From assembly GCA_934149155.1 (NCBI GenBank), contig CAKPDZ010000002.1, positions 1 to 54,054 of the forward strand: a stretch of DNA of 54,054 nucleotides, written 5' to 3'. Both the position numbers and the translations under genes were made by a program. Under the pieces are notes generated by a model. The model saw nothing but the letters and a program-made list of their open reading frames with translations. It did no database searches and had not been told where the DNA came from. Origin of the DNA: an uncultured Clostridia bacterium. GTDB lineage: Bacteria; Bacillota; Clostridia; TANB77; CAG-508. This document shows, piece after piece, positions 32,948 to 42,162 of the stretch. The stretch's first letter is position 1, and each line of letters begins with the position of its first letter.

Positions 32948-33997
32948 ATGAAAAAAAATCATTTTTATATATTAAAATTAAAGCAACTTATTTTACCATT
33001 TCTATTAATCATATTTACTATATGTTTAGTAATATTTTCTAACACTAATCTGTATGCAGCAAAAAGTGGATTGCTACTATGGGCCAATTCTATAGTTCCT
33101 ACTTTATTCCCTTTCTTTGTTGCTACAGAATTACTAAGTCATACAAATTTCACATATTATTTAGGAAAAGTCTTAAACAGATTTATGAAACCTGTTTTCA
33201 ACATTAGAGGTGAAGGTAGTTTTGCTCTTATTATGGGCATTATTAGTGGATATCCAACAGGTGCTAAAATCGCTGCAAATTTCCGCTTAAATAACATTTG
33301 CTCAAAAGAAGAATGTGAACGTCTTTTAAGTTTTACCAATAACTCTGGTCCTTTATTTATTCTAGGAACTGTAGGAATTTCAATGTTTGGTAATTCTACA
33401 ATTGGGATTTTACTATTAATCAGCCATTTATTATCAGCAATTACTGTAGGTATTATTTTTAGATTTTGGAAATCTAACATCCAACAATCATCTATCACTA
33501 GTACTTCTTATAAAACTTCTAATGCTAATATCTCTCTGTCAAATTTAGGTGGAGTAATTGGAAATAGTATTACAAATTCTATTAATACAATTCTGTTAAT
33601 CGGTGGATTTGTAGTTTTATTTTCTGTTATAATCTCTATCTTACAAAATAGTCAGATTTTAAATGTTATTACTAATTTGTTTACACCTATATTTAACTTT
33701 TTACATATTCCTGAAAAATTCACAACTGGTTTCATCTCTGGATTTTTAGAACTAACAAATGGACTTAATATTATTTGTAATATTACAGAAAAACATCTAT
33801 CTTATAACATTATTTTAGCTTCTTTTCTTCTAGGCCTAGGTGGCCTATCTGTTTTACTTCAAGTTTGGAGCACTATTGCAAAAACAGATTTGTCAATAAG
33901 ACCATACATATTAGGTAAACTCTTACATGCTTGCATTTCTGCTTTGTATACTTTCCTACTTATAAAAAGCTTTTTTATTTTCAATTTTGATTTGTAA
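32948..33997 (+). CDS. ylbJ: Sporulation integral membrane protein YlbJ
   Basis: 349 residues from ATG 32948 (GAGGTG upstream). Multi-spanning: several membrane segments (LPFLLIIFTICLVIF, WANSIVPTLFPFFVAT, GSFALIMGIISGYPTG, ILLLISHLLSAITVG, ... FLLGLGGLSVLLQVW). GYPTGAKIAANFRLNN is the family's most conserved block. YlbJ is a sporulation membrane protein; a nucleoside-transporter-like fold is known, precise role not settled. Ends 1 base before a strong hairpin. Confidence 0.88.
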   Translation: MKKNHFYILKLKQLILPFLLIIFTICLVIFSNTNLYAAKSGLLLWANSIVPTLFPFFVATELLSHTNFTYYLGKVLNRFMKPVFNIRGEGSFALIMGIISGYPTGAKIAANFRLNNICSKEECERLLSFTNNSGPLFILGTVGISMFGNSTIGILLLISHLLSAITVGIIFRFWKSNIQQSSITSTSYKTSNANISLSNLGGVIGNSITNSINTILLIGGFVVLFSVIISILQNSQILNVITNLFTPIFNFLHIPEKFTTGFISGFLELTNGLNIICNITEKHLSYNIILASFLLGLGGLSVLLQVWSTIAKTDLSIRPYILGKLLHACISALYTFLLIKSFFIFNFDL

Positions 33998-34030
33998 AGT
34001 TGTCAAAAAGGCATGTCCCTTTTGACAACT
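33998..34030. terminator. Hairpin with GGGAC-type loop
   Basis: Perfect 11-bp stem AGTTGTCAAAA/TTTTGACAACT, loop AGGCATGTCCC (minus strand GGGACATGCCT). Between convergent genes ylbJ and the VanW gene, so probably a bidirectional terminator. Compare the hairpins at 37,565 and 49,046. Confidence 0.7.
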
Positions 34031-34754
34031 AGCTATAAATTCTAGCAGTTATATTTTGTGCCGTATTTTCCATAACAATTTTTATAGTTTTTCCTGTATT
34101 ATTTTTAAATTTAAAATCATAACTACCATAAGCAACAGCAGCATCTTTACCATCTTGAATATATGGTACATGATTACTATGTTGATGTCTTTCAACAACT
34201 TCTAATCCTGGTACTTTTAAAACTGCATTATATAAAGTTGTACTTACCTGACAATTCCCACCTCCAAGACCTTTCTCTTTTTTTCCATCTACATATATAT
34301 CCGCTTCTTGATATCCCTTAGCAGTTGTTGCTTTCCCTACTGTATTGCAAAAAGAAAACGTTTCTCCCGGTTTAACTTTTTTAGAATTTAATGCATTGCA
34401 TGTTATTGATATATTATTTTGCCTTTCAGGTTCTTTAGTATAAATTTTAGTTGAAAAGTTTGCTATTTCTTTTTCTTGTTTTGTTGTATCTGAACTATTT
34501 GATGTATTAGTATTTGTTACCCCTGTGTTGTTTGTATTACTGTTTGTTTCGCTAGAAGATTCATTTTTATTATCATTGCTAACATTATTATTTGATATAT
34601 TAACATTTTGATTTGTACTACTTCTTTCTGCCTGATAATTAGATTCATTATTATTTTTTTCACTAGTCTTTTTAGCATCAGAGATCTTCCATATCCAAAA
34701 TCCTCCACCAATTGCTAATGCTATTATAATAATTATTACCACTGTCTTTTTCAT
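34029..34754 (-). CDS. VanW-family membrane-anchored protein
   Basis: 241 residues from ATG 34754. One N-terminal membrane segment (VVIIIIIALAIGGGFWIW), an Asn/Ser/Thr linker (residues ~30-110), then a VanW domain: KVKPGETFSFCNTVGKAT, GLGGGNCQVSTTLYNAVL, RHQHSNHVPYI. The domain lies outside the cell; many Firmicutes have such proteins beside cell-wall functions. Last residues KNNTGKTIKI are the usual end. VanW itself has no firmly known activity. Confidence 0.85.
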   Translation of the reverse strand: MKKTVVIIIIIALAIGGGFWIWKISDAKKTSEKNNNESNYQAERSSTNQNVNISNNNVSNDNKNESSSETNSNTNNTGVTNTNTSNSSDTTKQEKEIANFSTKIYTKEPERQNNISITCNALNSKKVKPGETFSFCNTVGKATTAKGYQEADIYVDGKKEKGLGGGNCQVSTTLYNAVLKVPGLEVVERHQHSNHVPYIQDGKDAAVAYGSYDFKFKNNTGKTIKIVMENTAQNITARIYS

Positions 34755-34872
34755 AATATAATCATCCTTTCTCACTTTTAAATTATTTTGTCCCAAAATC
34801 CTAAATATTATTGACAAATTAATAACAAATATAGTATAATTATTTGTGTATAAATTTTTAAAGGAGATTATT

Positions 34873-35049
34873 ATGTTAGCTAAGTATTGGAAAAAAATAG
34901 GTGTATTTATTTTAATAGTTGCTTGTATATTTAATGTAATGACTAAATTAATAAACAAATTGTCATTAAAAAGCGAACTTGAAACTTCAGCAACATATGT
35001 AAATCAAGAAAAAAATAAAAATTTAGACGAAGATAACAAAAATAATTAA
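34873..35049 (+). CDS. Small membrane protein
   Basis: 58 residues from ATG 34873 (AAAGGAG nine bases upstream; longer in-frame start at 34846 lacks it). Residues 8-25 (IGVFILIVACIFNVMTK) form a membrane segment, followed by a charged Asn/Lys-rich tail. Upstream of rpmE in the same direction, with its own ribosome binding site. No function recognised. Confidence 0.5.
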   Translation: MLAKYWKKIGVFILIVACIFNVMTKLINKLSLKSELETSATYVNQEKNKNLDEDNKNN

Positions 35050-35080
35050 TATACTTATATTTGGAAAGAGGTGAATTCAC

Positions 35081-35281
35081 ATGAAAGAAGGATTACATCC
35101 AACATATAACCAAACAACAATTACATGCGCATGTGGTAATGTATTAGAAGTTGGTTCAACAAAAAAAGATTTAAAAGTAGACGTTTGCTCTAAATGTCAT
35201 CCATATTGGACAGGTAACTTAAGACTTGATACAAAAGGTGGTAGAGCTGCTAGATTTAAAGAAAAATATGGTCTTGCATAA
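35081..35281 (+). CDS. rpmE: 50S ribosomal protein L31
   Basis: 66 residues, normal length. Contains CACG (15-18) and CSKCH (36-40), so this is the zinc-binding C+ type; the paralogue without Cys (used under zinc starvation) is not in this window. Ends GRAARFKEKYGLA. Followed by a terminator. Confidence 0.95.
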   Translation: MKEGLHPTYNQTTITCACGNVLEVGSTKKDLKVDVCSKCHPYWTGNLRLDTKGGRAARFKEKYGLA

Positions 35282-35283
35282 AA

Positions 35284-35314
35284 AAATGGCTTTCGAACGA
35301 AGCCACTTTTTTTA
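35284..35314 (+). terminator. rpmE terminator
   Basis: ATGGCTTCG/CGAAGCCAT-type stem with TTTTTTT, directly after the stop. Confidence 0.85.
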
Positions 35315-35338
35315 TTGTCTATTAAAAATATTTAACTA

Positions 35339-35378
35339 AAAAGTCACTTAACAGCACATTATGTACTGAAGTGACTCT
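35339..35378 (-). terminator. Terminator of the GT39-like gene
   Basis: AGTCACTT ... AAGTGACT with A/T runs at both ends, between convergent rpmE and the glycosyltransferase gene, so it can act both ways. Confidence 0.75.
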
Positions 35379-35383
35379 TTTTT

Positions 35384-36877
35384 TTATTTTTCTAATAAAA
35401 TTATTTTATAACTATAATCGTGATACTTTGTAAAGAAATCTTTTTCAGAAACTTTTTTATATCCAGTTCCTTCAAAAACTTCATCTGTAACTGAATTATA
35501 TGCATTATCAACAAACCAAATTCTATTTGAACAGTTTTCAATAAAATCTTTTGTTACTGCAACTTCATAATTAGGTCCAAAAGCTTTATATGCCTCTTCT
35601 ACTCCCCAATTATCTTCATTATAAAAATATACTTGATTATCTGCAAACTGTACAGCTACAACTGAGCCACCTCCAAAATCTGCATATACTATTGTATCTC
35701 CTTCTTGTACATTTTCATTAAGATATTTAATTGGTTCTTGATCTGAATAATCATAATTATCTTTCATCATAATTATATTGTTATATACTCCCAATATCGC
35801 TATTACTGAAAGTATTGAAATTATTTCAATCTTGTTTTGTTCTTTTCCTAATATAAAGCTTATTGCAAATATGTATAATCCTGTTACTACAAATAAATAT
35901 CTATAATATAATATTGATGTTTTCATTACTACTGTAATAATTATAGCTGCAACTATTACTGCGAAATATACTATTACAGACCACTTAAATGCATTTAAAT
36001 TTTCTTTTGCTTTTGCATATTTATATGTTTTATAAATCATATATGCATACAACTCTAATGCAAGTACTGTTGGTACCAATAAACCTGTATAATCTGATGT
36101 TTTTACATATCCTGCTAGTTGTGAACTTAACAATTCCATTGGTGTTTTTGGAAATGAAAATCCAATCCAAAATCCTCCAGAAACATTACTTAACTGTGTA
36201 GCAAAGTTTACTAACCAAGGTAGATATGCTAATCCTTGTAAAACTCCAAATGATACTATAAATATTATACCTTTTTTTCTTTTCTTTACTATTAAGTAAA
36301 TTAACAAAAATACATTTATCAATCCTGCTGCCATTAATCCATAATAATGTAAATATATACTTGCTAAACTTGATAATCCAAATATTATCCAATTTTTTGT
36401 ATTATCATCTTTTGTAAGTCTATATGCATAAATTGCAAGAATCGTTACTGCTAATATTGCCCAAGAATACATTCTTATTTCTATTGCATATTGAGCCATC
36501 TCTGGTAAAAATGCCGATAAAAATGAAAATATAAATCCTGTTTTTTCTCCAAAATCTTTTCTTATATGAGTATATCCTAAAACAATCATTAGAGCTATTG
36601 GAATAACAGAAAATATTCTATATGCCATTATTGAACCACCAGTTATTAAATATACAATTCTTAGCATCCAATAATATAAAATCGGATGTACATCATGACC
36701 ACCAATTGACCATATTTCGCCAAATGTATGTCGCGCTAATCCAACTGAATAACTCTCATCAAACCATAAATTGCTATGAAACGCTCCAAGTGATACAAAT
36801 ATTATACCTATTGCAATTATTGCTATATGCCACTGTTTCAAAGTAATTGCCTTCAATTTTTCTTTGACTTTCTCCAT
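35384..36877 (-). CDS. GT39/ArnT-type membrane glycosyltransferase
   Basis: 497 residues, about 10-11 membrane segments. LWFDESYSVGLARHTF in the first outer loop holds the catalytic Asp-Glu of GT-C enzymes (DE motif at residues ~35-36); HDVHPILYYWMLRIVY is also conserved in the family. It transfers sugars from a lipid donor to a surface acceptor, but the acceptor cannot be told from sequence. Stands alone between rpmE and ytfJ. Confidence 0.82.
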   Translation of the reverse strand: MEKVKEKLKAITLKQWHIAIIAIGIIFVSLGAFHSNLWFDESYSVGLARHTFGEIWSIGGHDVHPILYYWMLRIVYLITGGSIMAYRIFSVIPIALMIVLGYTHIRKDFGEKTGFIFSFLSAFLPEMAQYAIEIRMYSWAILAVTILAIYAYRLTKDDNTKNWIIFGLSSLASIYLHYYGLMAAGLINVFLLIYLIVKKRKKGIIFIVSFGVLQGLAYLPWLVNFATQLSNVSGGFWIGFSFPKTPMELLSSQLAGYVKTSDYTGLLVPTVLALELYAYMIYKTYKYAKAKENLNAFKWSVIVYFAVIVAAIIITVVMKTSILYYRYLFVVTGLYIFAISFILGKEQNKIEIISILSVIAILGVYNNIIMMKDNYDYSDQEPIKYLNENVQEGDTIVYADFGGGSVVAVQFADNQVYFYNEDNWGVEEAYKAFGPNYEVAVTKDFIENCSNRIWFVDNAYNSVTDEVFEGTGYKKVSEKDFFTKYHDYSYKIILLEK

Positions 36878-36968
36878 TTTTTCGTTCCTCCTACGAATAT
36901 TTTAACAAAACTATTCTACTAAAAAACGCAAAAAATAGCAAGTTTTTCTTGCTATTTTATTCTTAATA

Positions 36969-37538
36969 TTATTCATCTCCAAACACTTCTCCATCAGACT
37001 CTACATAGCTTGCTTTTTGAATATTCTCTTCCACTTTTTCTTCTTGTTTTTTAACTTCTGGGCTTTTTTGCTTTTCAGAACATCTATTACGCATCTCGCT
37101 TATAATCTTTTTAGTTCTCGCCTCTTTTTCTTGTATTGTTTTATTAAACATCTCATTTATTTTTTGCATCAAATCTGGAACATAATCTAAAATTCTATCT
37201 AAACAAGAATCATGATCAACAGGCATCAATTTAACACTGCCTTCTTGTACTACTAAAAATGCAACAGGATTTATTGAAACACCTGCTCCAGCACCACCTC
37301 CAAATGGTAATTTGTACTGAATCTCCTCATCTTTATCCTTCTTATTATATTCCTTTAAAGTTTCTCCTCTAAATTCACTTCCCCCTGCGGCAAAACCAAA
37401 ACTAACTTTAGAAATTGGAATAATAGTTATCCCTACTTGAGTTTCTATTGGTTCACCTATAATTGTATTTACATCTACCATATTTTGAATACTGCTCATA
37501 GCTGTAATCATAAGATTTTCTATTGGATGTTCATTCAT
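36969..37538 (-). CDS. ytfJ: Sporulation protein YtfJ/GerW
   Basis: 189 residues from ATG 37538 (overlapping the DUF2953 stop in ATGA; an upstream frame to 37574 is within the neighbour). HPIENLMITAMSSIQNMVDV at the start, then TIIPISKVSFGFAAGG, LPFGGGAGAGVSINPVAF, and LMPVDHDSCLDRILD, the family core. The C-terminal ~60 residues are a charged tail. The family member GerW is needed for germination in Bacillus. Confidence 0.9.
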   Translation of the reverse strand: MNEHPIENLMITAMSSIQNMVDVNTIIGEPIETQVGITIIPISKVSFGFAAGGSEFRGETLKEYNKKDKDEEIQYKLPFGGGAGAGVSINPVAFLVVQEGSVKLMPVDHDSCLDRILDYVPDLMQKINEMFNKTIQEKEARTKKIISEMRNRCSEKQKSPEVKKQEEKVEENIQKASYVESDGEVFGDE

Positions 37539-38137
37539 ACTATATCCTCCACATCTTTTTTCAATTTTGCACATTTAAGAACCGGTCCCAAATGTGCAAA
37601 ATGTTCAAAAATTAATTTATATATATATTGCATCAAATATATCGAAAATATACCCTCTAATTTAATTTTTATAAAATCTTTATTTGAATATATTGGTATT
37701 ATTTCATATTTAGGTCTTTTGATAATTATTCCTAACATGCTAGATATTATTCCAGTAAGAATTGCTGTTATTGCTGCATCTTGAGTTCCTATTTGCATAT
37801 TTAAATCTATCATCTTTATATCTATATCTATGTTTTTAAACATTTCTACATAATTTATAACTACATCTTTTCCTTTTAATATTTTTATATCAATATCTGT
37901 ATTTTTTATTTTAAATTTTGGTGGTTTCATATTTTTTACATCTTTTTTGAATAGTTTGATTTTGCCGAACAATACCAAATACACATATATCTTACTTTCT
38001 TTATTAATTTTATCACCTTTATTCTCTTCTGTATTTATTATTAAGTTTTGTACTTCTATCCCAACTCTACTCGTATGTACCGCTATAGCTAAAATGACTA
38101 TAAATACTAAAACAAAAAGAAAAAACAATATTTCCAC
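37535..38137 (-). CDS. DUF2953 membrane protein
   Basis: 200 residues with one N-terminal membrane segment (ILFFLFVLVFIVILAIAVH) and a beta-rich rest (IDIDIKMIDLNMQIGTQDAA), then TAILTGIISSMLGIIIK. Genes of this family stand next to ytfJ in spore-formers, as here. The last ~20 codons contain the hairpin at 37,565-37,601, so the C-terminus (HFAHLGPVLKCAKLKK) may be template-derived. Confidence 0.8.
   Translation of the reverse strand: MEILFFLFVLVFIVILAIAVHTSRVGIEVQNLIINTEENKGDKINKESKIYVYLVLFGKIKLFKKDVKNMKPPKFKIKNTDIDIKILKGKDVVINYVEMFKNIDIDIKMIDLNMQIGTQDAAITAILTGIISSMLGIIIKRPKYEIIPIYSNKDFIKIKLEGIFSIYLMQYIYKLIFEHFAHLGPVLKCAKLKKDVEDIV
37565..37601. repeat. Hairpin with GGGACCGGTTCT loop inside a coding region
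   Basis: 12-bp perfect stem TTTTGCACATTT/AAATGTGCAAAA around the loop AAGAACCGGTCCC, in the last codons of the DUF2953 gene. It shares the loop with the hairpin at 49,046-49,086. Confidence 0.65.
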
Positions 38138-38178
38138 CTCTTTCTGGTTTAATATTATTTTTTCCTTTTATTTCTTTT

Positions 38179-38937
38179 TTAATCTTTTTTTATTTTATTT
38201 TTTTCCACTTCTATATCTCCAAATAGTTCTTCTTGTTCTGTTACAACCTTACTTCTTCTTGACATTTCTAGTAGTCCTGAAAAAGCTGTAACTACTTCTT
38301 TCTTATCATGTTTTTTTAATGAAAATAATTTATTAAATGAAAATTTTTTGAATTTAATTAAAGCTCTATACATCTGTTTTACTGTATCTCCAACTGAATA
38401 AGTTTCTGTTATTGCTATTTTTTCAATATTAGATGCATTCTCATTGATTTTTTCTGTATTTTTTTGTAGTATATTTTTATAAATTTCTGGAATTATTTTA
38501 TTATCATATTCTTTTTCTATTTTTTGCTTTGGTAATTCAATTTCTTCTGCTGATTTATAAAATCTTTTTGAATATTGTAAAAAATTTTCTTTTAACTTTT
38601 TAGTTATTTCTTTATATTGCTTATATTCAATTATTCTTCTTATTAGCTCTTCTTCTGTAATCTCTTCTTCCTCTTCTTGAACTTTTGGCAATAAATGTTT
38701 TGATTTTAAATATAACAATGTTGATGACATTACTAAAAATTCACTTGTTATCTCTAAATTCATTTGCTCCATTTGCCTTATATATTCTATGTATTGATCT
38801 GTGATTTCACTTAAATTGATGTCATATATATCCATTTTATTTTTATCTATTAAGTGACATAATAAATCTAGTGGTCCTTCAAAATTTTCTAGTTTTATAG
38901 CATATTTATTTGTTTCGAGTGTTAATATATTTTGCAT
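38179..38937 (-). CDS. scpA: Segregation and condensation protein A
   Basis: 252 residues: KLENFEGPLDLLCHLI, DIYDINLSEITDQYIEYI, EFLVMSSTLLYLKSKHLLP are the kleisin N-terminal blocks; the C-terminal winged helix is VTAFSGLLEMSRRSKVVTEQ. ScpA joins SMC and ScpB. The ATG directly follows the recX stop. No scpB gene follows, unlike the usual order. Confidence 0.93.
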   Translation of the reverse strand: MQNILTLETNKYAIKLENFEGPLDLLCHLIDKNKMDIYDINLSEITDQYIEYIRQMEQMNLEITSEFLVMSSTLLYLKSKHLLPKVQEEEEEITEEELIRRIIEYKQYKEITKKLKENFLQYSKRFYKSAEEIELPKQKIEKEYDNKIIPEIYKNILQKNTEKINENASNIEKIAITETYSVGDTVKQMYRALIKFKKFSFNKLFSLKKHDKKEVVTAFSGLLEMSRRSKVVTEQEELFGDIEVEKNKIKKD

Positions 38938-39387
38938 TTAAATTTTGTATCCCTTTCTATATAAATATTGTCTGATTTCTTCTTCAGATGAGTTTGACTT
39001 TTTTTTCTTGATTTTTTCTATACATCTTTCTTCATATTCATTTAGTTCTTCATAATTTTTTTCTATATATTGCTCTATTAATTTTCTATCAAGTCCTTTT
39101 GCCATTAATTTATATTTAATTTCTTTTATTGATAATGTTTTTAAGTTCATATATTCCCTTACTTGTCTTTCTATAAAATCATAGTCATCTAAATACTTTG
39201 CTTCTTTTAAATATTCGATGATTTCTTCTAACATTTCATCTTCTATTTGTCCTTTAAATTTTTTTCTTACTTCTTGTTCTGTTCTTTTTTTATATGTTAT
39301 ATATTTAAATACTTTTGTTTTTTGTTTATCAAATTCTTTTAATTTCTCAAAATCTAAAGAACTTTCTAAATTTTCTATAATTTTCAT
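38938..39387 (-). CDS. recX: Recombination regulator RecX
   Basis: 149 residues in three helical repeats (VFKYITYKKRTEQEVRKKF, KYLDDYDFIERQVREYM, EEEIRQYLYRKGYKI). Shorter than most RecX (usually 150-260), but all three repeats are present. Overlaps nothing and precedes scpA with no gap. Confidence 0.88.
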   Translation of the reverse strand: MKIIENLESSLDFEKLKEFDKQKTKVFKYITYKKRTEQEVRKKFKGQIEDEMLEEIIEYLKEAKYLDDYDFIERQVREYMNLKTLSIKEIKYKLMAKGLDRKLIEQYIEKNYEELNEYEERCIEKIKKKKSNSSEEEIRQYLYRKGYKI

Positions 39388-39553
39388 TTTTAGTATTCCT
39401 TTCTTGTGTATTTTATATTATTTTCCAATTTTTTGCAAGATTTTTCAAGTATATTTTGCTCTAAACCAATAATACTATAAATAGGTTTTATTTTGTTGTT
39501 TTTTCAAAACAAGACCATAAAATATTTTTCGAATCAATTTTAAGGAGGTCAAT

Positions 39554-40000
39554 ATGAAAAAGAAATCGCTTTTTATAGTTGGTTTGTTGATTGCTGTTAT
39601 TTTTATGTTTGCTACTACTTTTAGTTTTGCAACAGATGATCATGGTGCTATGAATGGTGTTAATGATGCTGTTAATGGTGTTCGTAATACTATAGGCGGT
39701 GCAGAAAATGCCGTTGAGGGTGCTGTTAAAGATGTTACTGATACTACTAAAAACGCAACAGATAATACTACAAACATGGGAATAAATCGTAATAATACTC
39801 AATCTACTAATTATACCGCTAACAGAACTGCTACTACTGGTACTGCTACTAATGCTAATGTAGGTACATTTTTAGGTATGTCTTCTACTATGTGGACTTG
39901 GCTTATTTTAGCTGTTGCTGTTGTGGCTATTATTGCTTTAGTTTGGTATTATTCTAATCAACTAACTAGAACTAGAAATTATGATGATAATGATCAATAA
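39554..40000 (+). CDS. Hypothetical secreted/membrane-anchored protein
   Basis: 148 residues with a signal peptide (FIVGLLIAVIFMFATTF then SFATDD, cleavage likely after residue ~27) and a C-terminal membrane segment (WTWLILAVAVVAIIALVW) with a short basic tail. Middle part is Asn/Thr/Ala-rich with repeating NAVxG and TTGTATNAN units. No named family recognised; surface location inferred from both hydrophobic ends. AGGAGG seven bases upstream. Confidence 0.6.
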   Translation: MKKKSLFIVGLLIAVIFMFATTFSFATDDHGAMNGVNDAVNGVRNTIGGAENAVEGAVKDVTDTTKNATDNTTNMGINRNNTQSTNYTANRTATTGTATNANVGTFLGMSSTMWTWLILAVAVVAIIALVWYYSNQLTRTRNYDDNDQ

Positions 40001-40027
40001 TAAGTCATAACTTGTAAAATTTATATC

Positions 40028-40183
40028 TTTAGAAATTAATAATATGTTGTTTTTTATACCTTGCTGTCGCAATCTTCACATATCAAAATAAATAATATGT
40101 AGATTGCTCCATTTCGCACTCGCACATGCTCGTTTAATCGCTTACGCGGTATTTCAAAACAACATATTATTAATTTTCAATAG
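40028..40183. repeat. MITE-like palindromic repeat, copy B
   Basis: Same element as copies A and C in opposite orientation: TTAATAATATGTTGTTTT ... ACCTTGCTGTCGCAATCTTC ... TCGCTTACGCGGTATTTC ... AACATATTATTAA. Ends form an inverted repeat of at least 17 bp. The rest of 40,001-40,310 is the smpB promoter region (TATAAT at ~40,274). Confidence 0.8.
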
Positions 40184-40310
40184 CTTATATTTAAAGTATT
40201 TCGTATAAAACTTCAACAAAAACCATAAATATTTATTTTTAATTTAGCTTTTATTACGCAGTTTTGTGTGTTATAATAATTACTATAGTTAATAGTAACG
40301 GAGGTTATGT

Positions 40311-40781
40311 ATGAATTCAAATATAAAATTGATTGCTAAAAATCCAGTAGCATATCATAATTTTAATATAGAAGATAAATATGAAGCTGGAATTGTTTTG
40401 GCTGGTACTGAAATAAAGTCTATTCGTAATGGTAGAGTTAATTTAAAAGATAGTTATGCTGGCTTTAAAGATGGCGAATGTTACATATATTCTATGCATA
40501 TTAGTCCTTATGAACATGGAAATATTTTTAATAAAGATCCTTTGCGTGATAGAAAATTACTTTTGAATAAAAGAGAACTTAATAAGCTTTTTATAAAAGT
40601 TAAACAAGATGGATATAGTTTAGTTCCAATTAGCTTATATTTTAAAGGTAGTTTTGTTAAACTAGAATTAGGTGTAGGAAAAGGTAAAAAATTATATGAT
40701 AAACGTCAAGATATTGCTAAAAAAGATGCTGAACGTAGAATGCAAAAAGCTTTAAGAGCTAATGAAAAAAGTAATTTTTAA
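40311..40781 (+). CDS. smpB: SsrA-binding protein SmpB
   Basis: 156 residues: LIAKNPVAYHNFNIEDKYEA, GIVLAGTEIKSIRNGRVNL, LGVGKGKKLYDKRQDIAKKD. Needed with tmRNA for rescue of stalled ribosomes, notable in a window where CGG recoding implies stalled or unusual decoding. The tmRNA gene is not in the window. Confidence 0.95.
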   Translation: MNSNIKLIAKNPVAYHNFNIEDKYEAGIVLAGTEIKSIRNGRVNLKDSYAGFKDGECYIYSMHISPYEHGNIFNKDPLRDRKLLLNKRELNKLFIKVKQDGYSLVPISLYFKGSFVKLELGVGKGKKLYDKRQDIAKKDAERRMQKALRANEKSNF

Positions 40782-40823
40782 GAGTTGACACTATATGCTT
40801 TTAACATATAGTGTCAGCTCTTT
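40781..40823. terminator. Bidirectional terminator between smpB and fba
   Basis: 16-bp stem GAGTTGACACTATATG / CATATAGTGTCAGCTC around CTTTTAA, followed by TTTTA. Convergent genes on each side. Confidence 0.85.
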
Positions 40824-40829
40824 TATTGA

Positions 40830-41762
40830 TTATGCTTTATTTGCAGAACCAAATACATCTTTCATTTTATGTGCTACTGTTTGTTTTACTAATTCTCTTG
40901 CTGGTGTTAAATATTTTCTTGGATCAAAAGCACTTGGATTTTCAACAAATACTTTTCTTATTCCTGCTGTCATTGCTAATCTTAAATCTGTATCTACATT
41001 TATTTTTGAAACTCCAGATACACTTGCTTCATGTAATATTTCATCTGGTACTCCTTTTGCTCCTGGAATATTTCCTCCATATTCGTTACACATATTTACT
41101 AACTCTGGTATTACTGTTGATGCACCATGTAATACTATTGGAGTATTTGGTATTCTTTCTTTTATTTGTTTTAATATATCAAATCTTAATTTTGCTTCTC
41201 CTTTAAACTTGTATGCACCATGACTTGTTCCAATAGCTATTGCTAATGAATCAACTCCTGTTCTTCTAACAAATTCTTCAGCTTGTTCTGGATCTGTATA
41301 CATTGCATCTGAAGCAGATACATTAACATCATCTTCTATTCCTGCTAATTTTCCTAATTCTGCTTCAACTACTACACCATGTGCATGTGCATAGTCTACT
41401 ACTTCTTTTGTTAATCTAATATTTTCTTCAAAGTCATATTTTGAACCATCAAACATTACTGATGTAAATCCATTGTCTACACACATTTTACATGTTTCAA
41501 AATCTGGTCCATGATCTAGATGTATTGCTATTGGTATTTCTGGATGCTCTTCTACTGCTGCTTCTACCATTTTCATCAAGTAATTTATTTTTGCATATTT
41601 TATTGCACTTGATGATGCTTGTAATATTACTGGTGATTTTTGCTCTGCTGCCGCATCAACTATCCCTTGTATTATTTCCATATTATTTACATTGAATGCT
41701 CCTATTGCATATCCCTCTTTCATTGATTTTTCAAACATTTCCTTAGTTGTTACTAATGACAT
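40830..41762 (-). CDS. fba: Class II fructose-bisphosphate aldolase
   Basis: 310 residues from ATG 41762 (AAAGGAAGAG upstream; an in-frame extension to 41819 has no site). Zinc and active-site motifs: AIHLDHGPDFE, VEAELGKLAGIEDDV, AIGTSHGAYKF, VLHGASTVI, INVDTDLRLA. Cleaves fructose-1,6-bisphosphate to DHAP and glyceraldehyde-3-phosphate in glycolysis. Confidence 0.95.
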   Translation of the reverse strand: MSLVTTKEMFEKSMKEGYAIGAFNVNNMEIIQGIVDAAAEQKSPVILQASSSAIKYAKINYLMKMVEAAVEEHPEIPIAIHLDHGPDFETCKMCVDNGFTSVMFDGSKYDFEENIRLTKEVVDYAHAHGVVVEAELGKLAGIEDDVNVSASDAMYTDPEQAEEFVRRTGVDSLAIAIGTSHGAYKFKGEAKLRFDILKQIKERIPNTPIVLHGASTVIPELVNMCNEYGGNIPGAKGVPDEILHEASVSGVSKINVDTDLRLAMTAGIRKVFVENPSAFDPRKYLTPARELVKQTVAHKMKDVFGSANKA

Positions 41763-41830
41763 ATTTATCACTCTTCCTTTCTTTGCCTTAATTTTATTTC
41801 TATTTATTTTTTTTGTCAATATAAAAGCTT

Positions 41831-41860
41831 AAAAAAGTGGCAATTTTCAGCCACTTTTAG
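41831..41860 (-). terminator. Terminator of the DUF1540 gene
   Basis: AAAAGTGGC/GCCACTTTT stem with flanking T-run, right after the stop at 41862. Confidence 0.8.
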
Positions 41861-41861
41861 A

Positions 41862-42026
41862 TTATTCACTATATTTATAACTTCCACACATAGATTCATC
41901 AGGTTCACATGTATCACAGTCATCTGTTGGTACTACTTGAATTGATTGTAATGTACATCTTTTTGTATTTCCATCTTGATATATACAGCTTTCTACTGTA
42001 CAATTTATTTTTTGATTTTCTTCCAC
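41862..42026 (-). CDS. DUF1540 cysteine-rich protein
   Basis: 54 residues with a GTG start at 42026 (AAAGGATG upstream). Contains NCTVESCIYQ, RCTLQSIQV, DDCDTCEPDESMCGSY: the DUF1540 pattern of six to seven cysteines. Such small proteins are common in spore-formers and may bind zinc; role unknown. Confidence 0.8.
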   Translation of the reverse strand: MEENQKINCTVESCIYQDGNTKRCTLQSIQVVPTDDCDTCEPDESMCGSYKYSE

Positions 42027-42162
42027 AATATATCATCCTTTCAAAATATATTTATGACAAAGTCATCTAGCTTATTATTTCCATAATTATATTTTTTATG
42101 CTATTGTATAATTTTCACTTTTTTTCGTATACTAATAAGTATAATATTGAAAGGATAATGTT

